Shown one piece after another: positions 1 through 5,222 of a DNA stretch of 6,772 nucleotides (within the stretch, counting starts at the first letter, position 1; each line of letters opens with the position of its first letter). The DNA is from Fidelibacterota bacterium (GTDB taxonomy: Bacteria; Fidelibacterota; Fidelibacteria; Fidelibacterales; Fidelibacteraceae): NCBI GenBank assembly GCA_029931905.1, contig JAOZRH010000111.1, positions 1-6,772 of the forward strand, written 5' to 3'. Both the position numbers and the translations under genes were made by a program. The notes below the pieces were generated by a model. That model did no database searches, was not told the DNA's origin, and worked only from the letters and a program-made list of their open reading frames with translations.

Positions 1-4
1 TCAT
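1..4 (-). CDS. Possible start of the next gene of the etf operon, cut off by the window edge
   Basis: On the minus strand an ATG lies at 4-2, preceded by AAGG (complement of 12-15) inside an A-rich stretch with about 7 bases of spacing. This matches the AAGG(A)-type ribosome sites of the other minus-strand genes here. It sits 64 bases beyond the etfA stop, with no convincing terminator between. Bifurcating etfBA pairs are often followed or preceded by their partner dehydrogenase (acyl-CoA dehydrogenase or an FAD-linked lactate dehydrogenase), so such a gene is the expectation. Only one codon is visible, so identity is pure inference. Confidence 0.35.
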
Positions 5-68
5 ATATTTACCTTTTTTACATTTATGTATTTTTTATATTTTAGAAAATCAATATAATTAATTTTTA

Positions 69-1238
69 TTACATTTTTTTAAGTAATTCTGGAATAACTT
101 CATATAAATCGCCAACAATTCCATAGTTGGCAACATCAAAAATTTGTGCTTTTGGATCGTTATTAATTGCAAAAATAACATCAGAACTATTCATTCCAGC
201 AACAAATTGTATAGAGCCAGAAACACCACAAGTAATAATTAATTTTGGTTTAACAGTTCTTCCACTTAATCCAATTTGATCTTTTGCTTCTGTCCAACCA
301 GCTTCAATTAATGGACGAGTTGTTGCTACCATTCCGCCAAGTTTATCAGCTAATTGATGAATCATCTTTAAATCGGTTTCTTTTTTAATTCCATTACCAG
401 CTACAACAATTACTTCTGCTTCTTCAATAGATTTTACTTTTTCTTTTTTCTTGATTTCTAGCACTTCAATATTTGATTTTAATTTTTCAACATCAATTTT
501 GCACTCTGTTATTTTTCCATTTATTTTTTGAAGTTTTTCAGGTGCATCAAATATCTTATATCGTACAGTTGCAAATTGTGGACGATGATTTGGTGTATGA
601 ATATGTGCCATAATATTTCCACCAAATGCAGGACGAATTTGATCTAAATCTGTATTTTCTCTAACATCAAGTATTGTACAATCAGCAGTTAAACCTGTTT
701 TAAATCTTGCTGCCACTCTTGGAGCCAATGATCTTCCAACTGTGGTTCCACCAACTAATATTATTGTTGGTTGCACATTATTAATAAAATCTTCAAAAAC
801 TGCAGTATATGGTTCAATTCGAAAATCTTCCAATTCTTCGTTGTCATAAACAAAAACTTCATCAACGCCATATTTAAGTATTTCTTCTGCTTTATGTTTG
901 ATATTATTTCCGCTAAATAAACAATAAACAGGATGATTAATTTTTTTTGCCATCTCTTTTGCTTTACCAATTAATTCATAAGTAACCGGATGAATATCTC
1001 CTTCAACATGATCAACATAAACTGTAATTCCTTTCCAATCATCTTTATTGATTTTTGATTGTTTACCTTCAATAAAACTGTAAATATCTGGCATTTGTTT
1101 TACACAAATTTTACACATTTTACAACCGGATGTAATGTTTATTAAACCATTTTTTTCTTCAATTGCACTAAACGGACAAATTTTAATTGCTTTGTTTTTA
1201 TCTTTTATATTATCTTGATTAATTTTTATATATGCCAT
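69..1238 (-). CDS. etfA: Electron transfer flavoprotein alpha subunit with N-terminal single-cluster ferredoxin-like domain
   Basis: This is the FAD-binding subunit of a heterodimeric electron transfer flavoprotein, a cytoplasmic electron carrier for NADH, ferredoxin and a flavin dehydrogenase. Residues 1-60 are a ferredoxin-like extension with C21-P22 and a CxxCxxC at 39/42/45. The alpha/beta domain follows (about 70-260), with VGRSLAPRVAARF at 167-179, TGLTADCT at 181-188 and RPAFGGNIMA at 202-211. The C-terminal FAD domain (about 272-389) has TTRPLIEAGW at 306-315, QIGLSGRTV at 321-329, GVSGSIQF at 338-345, and AINNDPKAQIFDVANYGIVG at 357-376. At 389 residues it is longer than a plain EtfA (about 310-340) because of the ferredoxin domain, as in the CarE/LctC type. 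The start is firm: an in-frame TAA lies at 1244-1242, two codons upstream. AAGGA (1250-1246) overlaps the etfB stop, suggesting translational coupling. Oddities: Met49 replaces a ferredoxin cysteine, and Phe345 sits where many EtfA have His. Confidence 0.95.
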   Translation of the reverse strand: MAYIKINQDNIKDKNKAIKICPFSAIEEKNGLINITSGCKMCKICVKQMPDIYSFIEGKQSKINKDDWKGITVYVDHVEGDIHPVTYELIGKAKEMAKKINHPVYCLFSGNNIKHKAEEILKYGVDEVFVYDNEELEDFRIEPYTAVFEDFINNVQPTIILVGGTTVGRSLAPRVAARFKTGLTADCTILDVRENTDLDQIRPAFGGNIMAHIHTPNHRPQFATVRYKIFDAPEKLQKINGKITECKIDVEKLKSNIEVLEIKKKEKVKSIEEAEVIVVAGNGIKKETDLKMIHQLADKLGGMVATTRPLIEAGWTEAKDQIGLSGRTVKPKLIITCGVSGSIQFVAGMNSSDVIFAINNDPKAQIFDVANYGIVGDLYEVIPELLKKM

Positions 1239-1248
1239 TTTTTATTCC

Positions 1249-2037
1249 TTAAACAAATTTCATTTCTTTTAATTTATTTGCTAACTTTTCGCCTAACTCT
1301 TTACCGTTACCTTCCCATTTTTCACTTGTTTTATCACTTGTTGGTGGAAATATATCAAGTACTTGTGTAGGCGACCCATCTAAACCAAAATTTGTTGCAT
1401 CATTATCTTTTAAATCGTCAAAAGTGATTTGTTCTATTTTTCGTTCTGATGTTGCAAGTTTAAGTTTATATGAAGGAAGTCGTGGTTGGCAAATTTCTTT
1501 TTCAACAGTTATTAAACATGGTAGAGTTACTTTTTGAATTTCTACAGTTTCTGGCATATCCATTTCAACAGTAATTGATTTACTATTTATATCCAAAATT
1601 TTCTTTACATTTGCAACATGTGGAATATCCAAAAATTCTGCAATTTCTGGTCCAACTTGAGCGGTATCTCCATCAGTAGTCATTTTTCCACAGATTATCA
1701 AATCGTATTTTTTCATCTGTTCAATTCCCTGTGAAAGTGCGTAAGCAGTAGCTAAAACATCAGCACCTGCAAATTTTCTATCTGTTAATAAATAACCATT
1801 ATCCACTCCTAACATATATGCTTCTTTAATAATATCCAATGCTTGTGGTGGACCCATAGAAATCACGCTTATTTCCGAATCTTCTTGTTCTTTGATTTTT
1901 AATGCCGTTTCAATTGCATGTAAATCAAATGGGTTCATTTTCGAATCAATTCCTTCACGAATTAAATTCCCGGTTTTTTCATCAATTTCTACTTCTGATG
2001 TTCCTGGTACTTGTTTAATACATACTGTTATATTCAT
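1249..2037 (-). CDS. etfB: Electron transfer flavoprotein beta subunit, electron-bifurcating type
   Basis: This is the partner of EtfA. In the bifurcating families EtfB holds a second FAD (the bifurcating flavin) in the site that carries AMP in mitochondrial-type ETF, and it receives hydride from NADH. Visible family blocks are KQVPG at 8-12, NPFDLHAIETAL at 35-46, SMGPPQA at 60-66, FAGADVLATAYAL at 89-101, the nucleotide/flavin block DGDTAQVGPEIAE at 122-134, LPCLITVEKE at 172-181, and GLDGSPTQVLDIFPP at 218-232 leading into the C-terminal arm. The length of 262 residues is normal. The DGDTAQVGP block is what I associate with bifurcating EtfB rather than with the AMP-binding group; this assignment comes from memory and not from an alignment. 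Start ATG 2037-2035 has AAGGA at 2049-2045, 7 bases away. It is first in the operon, and etfA starts 10 bases after its stop. Confidence 0.95.
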   Translation of the reverse strand: MNITVCIKQVPGTSEVEIDEKTGNLIREGIDSKMNPFDLHAIETALKIKEQEDSEISVISMGPPQALDIIKEAYMLGVDNGYLLTDRKFAGADVLATAYALSQGIEQMKKYDLIICGKMTTDGDTAQVGPEIAEFLDIPHVANVKKILDINSKSITVEMDMPETVEIQKVTLPCLITVEKEICQPRLPSYKLKLATSERKIEQITFDDLKDNDATNFGLDGSPTQVLDIFPPTSDKTSEKWEGNGKELGEKLANKLKEMKFV

Positions 2038-2077
2038 TCATTTTTCCTTATAATATTCCAGATTGTTTAATTGAAAT

Positions 2078-2109
2078 CAAATATATAAAATAAAACTTAT
2101 AAAGTGAAA
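2078..2109 (-). promoter_or_regulatory. Candidate Bacteroidota-type promoter of etfBA
   Basis: On the minus strand TATATTTG (2085-2078) matches the Bacteroidota -7 consensus TAnnTTTG exactly. TTTC (2109-2106), 20 bases upstream, is one mismatch from the -33 element TTTG. The predicted transcript start near 2071 leaves a leader of about 35 bases before the etfB ATG. In such AT-rich DNA the octamer can occur by chance, so this is a candidate only. Confidence 0.4.
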
Positions 2110-2230
2110 CATTTTTTTTATATTTGTAATCATTTTACAGACAAGAATGTTAATCCATTATCTATAATATTTTTTGTTTTTTCCTAAGACACCAAAACTT
2201 TTGAAGTTTATTTTTAAAAACTAAAGAAAA

Positions 2231-3472
2231 TTAATCCCAATATCCTGGTTTAATAACTAATACGGCAATTAATCCATATACACCAGTTAAGGCTATAATA
2301 ACAATATCAAACCAATTTTCTTTATAATAAGTTTTTGTTTTTCTGGTAATTGCAAAAAATGATATTAATGAAAGAATAATTCCTATTATACCTAATAAAT
2401 AATTTGTTTCTAAATCAAAATTTACATATTTTGAATTTCTTGTATAAGTTTCAATTTTGAAAGGAAAGATGGCTTGTTCAACTTTTCCGATTACTGTATT
2501 TTCTTTTGGAGTAGATATTATTTCAAATCTATCTATAACATTATAATTTATGTCGGTTACCACACTTATTGCTTTTTCATTATTAGTAACATTTATTGTT
2601 CTATACAATGGGTCAACTAACATAACAAATTTCATTTCATCTGAATTATAATCTTTTATAGGTAGTTTAATTAATTTATAATTATCGTAAGTAATTAAAT
2701 AGACATCATGAGTTTTTGTAAATAGTAATCCATAAAATTCTTTTCTATTATTTTCACCAACAAATATTCTTTTAATATCTAATTTTTTAGATATTGGTGT
2801 TTTAATACAGAGTGGTTTCCCATTTACTTTTTTTAAATGAAATGTTTTATTATCGTTATCAACAATAAAATATCCTTCATCAAATGCTTTTCTAGTGGTT
2901 GGATTACCAAAAATATATTTATGTGGAAATTTAAATCCTTTTTCAACCATAGCGATAGTAAAATCCTTAGTCATTTCTTTAATAATAGTATTTGTTTTTG
3001 GATTGATAAATTCAACTTCATCTGTTATTCTGAAAAATTCATTAGGCATTGATAATTTTGCATGTTTTGGTTTAGATTCAATTAATGGCCATAATTGAAT
3101 AAGTGGATCGTGAAAATCTTTTTGATTGATCTTTACCATTTGGCTCTTTGCTCTTAGCTTTTTTTTATCGAACTCAAATGTTTTAATTTTTGTTGGTAAA
3201 ATTCCCCATTTTTCAAGATCGCTGTAATAATAGAATGGTAGAGCGATTCTAAATTCTCTATCACTTATTGTTTCTCCATCAGAATTGTAATATTTAGAAC
3301 CAGTTAAACGATTCCATTGTTTATACAAAAAATCATTTTCAGTGGGGCTGTAATAAATTCCAGGTGACCTTACATTTTTTTGAAAAACCATCCAATAAAA
3401 ATTTGGCAAATATATTGCGGTTACAATAACAATTAATAAAATGATAATATATCTTGATAATTTATTTAACAT
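2231..3472 (-). CDS. DUF4857-like membrane-anchored accessory protein of an ABC exporter
   Basis: Function is unknown. Hydrophobic segments at about 6-24, 358-376 and 388-407 leave a region of about 330 residues (25-357) that most likely faces outward from the inner membrane; the first segment acts as a signal anchor. The block GNPTTRKAFDEGYF (189-202), the RSP motif at 35-37, RITDEVEF (148-155) and the overall order match my memory of DUF4857 proteins, which I know from Bacteroidota, often beside ABC transporter genes. From about 200 on, the chain alternates short beta-type segments (200-222, 246-271, 302-318) suggestive of propeller-like blades; this is inference. It is the last gene of the trio, starting 17 bases after the permease stop, with AAGGA at 3483-3479. 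It probably forms the periplasmic part of the transporter, or senses or hands over its substrate. It ends in GYWD and shows no lipoprotein signal. Confidence 0.85.
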   Translation of the reverse strand: MLNKLSRYIIILLIVIVTAIYLPNFYWMVFQKNVRSPGIYYSPTENDFLYKQWNRLTGSKYYNSDGETISDREFRIALPFYYYSDLEKWGILPTKIKTFEFDKKKLRAKSQMVKINQKDFHDPLIQLWPLIESKPKHAKLSMPNEFFRITDEVEFINPKTNTIIKEMTKDFTIAMVEKGFKFPHKYIFGNPTTRKAFDEGYFIVDNDNKTFHLKKVNGKPLCIKTPISKKLDIKRIFVGENNRKEFYGLLFTKTHDVYLITYDNYKLIKLPIKDYNSDEMKFVMLVDPLYRTINVTNNEKAISVVTDINYNVIDRFEIISTPKENTVIGKVEQAIFPFKIETYTRNSKYVNFDLETNYLLGIIGIILSLISFFAITRKTKTYYKENWFDIVIIALTGVYGLIAVLVIKPGYWD

Positions 3473-3489
3473 TTGTTTTCCTTTATTTT

Positions 3490-4158
3490 TTAGTTTATTC
3501 CTTTTCTAAATCTGTGACCTGGAAAAAATATCATTAGTGGAAAGAAAACAACTGGTATTGCATATTTCCATATTGAATATTGATATTCATTATATCCGCT
3601 TTCCATAAACAATAATCTTGTAAAAGCAATTGCGATAATGATTAATACGATCCTATATGTCCAAGATGGTTCAAGTATTATTGTTGAAGTAAGAAAATAA
3701 ATCGCGATTCCGCCTAATAGCCATGGTAAAATTGTAATTAGTAAACTAAGAACAATTTCTGTAGGATAATAAATATAACTTGTTAGAATAAGTCCAGTAA
3801 CAAGAATTACATATGTGATAAGCAGAAAAAAGAAACCCACAGATGCCATTGATAACAATAATTTTTTTTCTGAAATTGGCAAGTGATATGAAAGTCGCAT
3901 TCTGTTTTTGCTCATTTCTGGCACAAACTGAAGCATTGAAATTACTGTTCCAATTATTAGTGGTAAATATTTAAATATTTCATAGTATAGCATTTTTCGT
4001 TGTATGATATACAGCCAATTTGTAAATGCTGTCATTAATTCGATATAGTGGCGAATTTCAAGTTGAACATATAGTAGTGTAATAATAAGAGCGACAAAGC
4101 TAACAACAACCGCCCAACGAATTTTAATCCATTCTTTATAAATAATCGATTTATACAT
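3490..4158 (-). CDS. ABC-2-type exporter permease, six membrane helices
   Basis: This 222-residue integral inner-membrane protein has about six hydrophobic segments: 13-32, 61-79, 103-129, 134-158, 168-185 and 197-213. The loop between helices 2 and 3 holds E81 and LPIS at 93-96, the polar and Leu-Pro-Ile-Ser pattern common in small ABC-2 permeases, where the cytoplasmic loop or coupling helix meets the ATPase. Positively charged residues sit at the N-terminus and at the C-terminal end (HRFRKG), consistent with both termini in the cytoplasm. It starts 9 bases after the ATPase stop, with AGAGGA directly upstream (the site touches the stop codon), and is followed by the DUF4857-like gene. It should dimerise or form the channel for the ATPase. 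The outer loops are short, so little of it can act in the periplasm. Substrate is unknown. Confidence 0.85.
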   Translation of the reverse strand: MYKSIIYKEWIKIRWAVVVSFVALIITLLYVQLEIRHYIELMTAFTNWLYIIQRKMLYYEIFKYLPLIIGTVISMLQFVPEMSKNRMRLSYHLPISEKKLLLSMASVGFFFLLITYVILVTGLILTSYIYYPTEIVLSLLITILPWLLGGIAIYFLTSTIILEPSWTYRIVLIIIAIAFTRLLFMESGYNEYQYSIWKYAIPVVFFPLMIFFPGHRFRKGIN

Positions 4159-4167
4159 AATTTCCTC

Positions 4168-5055
4168 TTAATATTTTCCGGTTAATCCGATAAAAGCTTC
4201 TTCAAGCCCTAATGGTATTTCTTTTAGTTCATTTATTGATACATTTTGTATTTTTAAATATTTTTTAATTTGTTCAGAATCTTTAAAAGAATACAGATTA
4301 ACTATATTTTTAATTGTTTCAATATTACTAATTGTATTGTCAGCGTGTAAATTATCTGTAGCATTTGATCTTTTAAGTTGATAACAATGGAATGTTTCTT
4401 TGAAATTTTTAAGTGAAGTGTGAAGTAAAAGTTTTTGATGTCCCATAATAATCGCATCATCAATAATTTTTTCCATATCTGGAATTATATGTGAGGTCAT
4501 TAAAACTGTTTTGTTTCCAACAGATACAAATTCTTTTAAATAATCGATAAAAAGCGATCTGTATCCCGGATCTAATCCCATTGAATAATCATCTAATATC
4601 ATTAATTCAGGATCTTGTGCGAATATTAATCCTAATACAATTTGACTTCGTTGTCCACAAGACATATTAGATATTCTGTGATTATCTGATAAGTGTAATT
4701 TGTTCACTAATTCATAATAATATTCTCTTTTCCATGCGGGGAAAAAATTAGAATAAAATTTTTCTACCTGTTTAATTGTCATAAAGTCGTAAGCGATATG
4801 TCCTTCGTGTAGTAATCCAATTTTTGCTCTTGTTGTGGGTTTTAATTTATGTGAATCTTCTCCAAGTACCTTACAAACACCACTTGTTGGTCGTAAAAAT
4901 CCCATCAAGATGTTGATAGTGGTTGTTTTCCCCATTCCATTTTTTCCAAGAACACCAAAGATGCGACCTTTTTCGACTGACAAATTTAAATTGTTTAAAA
5001 CTAATTTGTTACCGTATCTGTGTGTAAGATTTCTTAATTCTATTACATTTTCCAT
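4168..5055 (-). CDS. ABC transporter ATP-binding protein with Asp at the catalytic Glu position
   Basis: This is the nucleotide-binding subunit (295 residues) of an ABC exporter of the ABC-2/CcmA-like class, on the cytoplasmic face of the inner membrane. Walker A is GKNGMGKTT (37-45). The Q-loop position is E84 in GLLHE, as in CcmA-like ATPases with LPE. The signature is MSCGQ (131-135) instead of LSGGQ. Walker B is LMILD (151-155), followed by D156-Y157 where Glu-Pro is usual. The D-loop is GLDPG (160-164) and the switch His is H189 in TSHI. Residues from about 205 to 295 form a C-terminal extension without recognisable motif. It is first in the operon, followed after 9 bases by the permease. 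Start ATG 5055-5053 has AAGGA at 5065-5061, 5 bases away. The substrate cannot be inferred. Confidence 0.92.
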   Translation of the reverse strand: MENVIELRNLTHRYGNKLVLNNLNLSVEKGRIFGVLGKNGMGKTTTINILMGFLRPTSGVCKVLGEDSHKLKPTTRAKIGLLHEGHIAYDFMTIKQVEKFYSNFFPAWKREYYYELVNKLHLSDNHRISNMSCGQRSQIVLGLIFAQDPELMILDDYSMGLDPGYRSLFIDYLKEFVSVGNKTVLMTSHIIPDMEKIIDDAIIMGHQKLLLHTSLKNFKETFHCYQLKRSNATDNLHADNTISNIETIKNIVNLYSFKDSEQIKKYLKIQNVSINELKEIPLGLEEAFIGLTGKY

Positions 5056-5104
5056 CTTTTTCCTTATATATTTGCAGAAACTTATTTTAAATTTTTAACG
5101 ATAT

Positions 5105-5136
5105 TTAACTTAATAAAAAATTATTAAATATCCAAA
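5105..5136 (-). promoter_or_regulatory. Candidate promoter of the ABC exporter operon
   Basis: On the minus strand an exact -33-type TTTG (5136-5133) is followed, after exactly 20 bases, by TAAGTTAA (5112-5105), which fits TAnnTT of the Bacteroidota -7 element but not the final TG. A start near 5098 would leave a leader of about 43 bases. The spacing equals that of the etfB candidate, which adds some weight. The region is very AT-rich, so chance matches are likely. Confidence 0.33.
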
Positions 5137-5184
5137 AAAAAAATTGCTATTATGTTATTAATGCTTTAAATTAAATTAGAAATT

Positions 5185-5192
5185 TATATTTG
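5185..5192 (+). promoter_or_regulatory. Candidate -7 promoter element of the TonB-dependent receptor gene
   Basis: TATATTTG here is identical to the octamer upstream of etfB and matches TAnnTTTG. It lies 30 bases before the receptor ATG, a reasonable leader length. No TTTG is present about 20 bases upstream (5161-5164 reads ATGC), so the -33 part is poor and the promoter may need an activator, or the match may be chance. Confidence 0.35.
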
Positions 5193-5222
5193 AACTATGA
5201 AATAATAAAAAAAGAAGAGAAA

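Noticed and set aside
5..68. A/T-only hairpin potential (TATATT...AATATA) in the gap after etfA, considered as a terminator.
   Set aside because: The stem is six A-T pairs with a ten-base loop and no following T-run on the minus strand; not supportable.
761..970. Minus-strand open frame of 69 codons.
   Set aside because: It lies wholly inside etfA in another frame, with a lysine/isoleucine-rich product typical of AT-rich shadow frames.
2195..2209. Inverted repeat AAACTT-TTG-AAGTTT just downstream of the DUF4857-like gene, a possible terminator.
   Set aside because: The stem is six mostly A-T pairs, and on the minus strand, the direction of transcription, it is followed by TGGTGTC and not a T-tract. 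Too weak to call a terminator.
2837..3098. Two plus-strand open frames (2837-3052 and 2895-3098).
   Set aside because: Both are antisense to the well-supported DUF4857-like gene and show no motif or ribosome site.
5067..5074. A third TATATTTG on the plus strand.
   Set aside because: It lies about 150 bases before the receptor start and overlaps the ATPase leader; most likely a chance match in AT-rich DNA.
4835..5098. Plus-strand open frame of 87 codons.
   Set aside because: It is antisense to the Walker A region of the ABC ATPase; the coding evidence for the ATPase is decisive.
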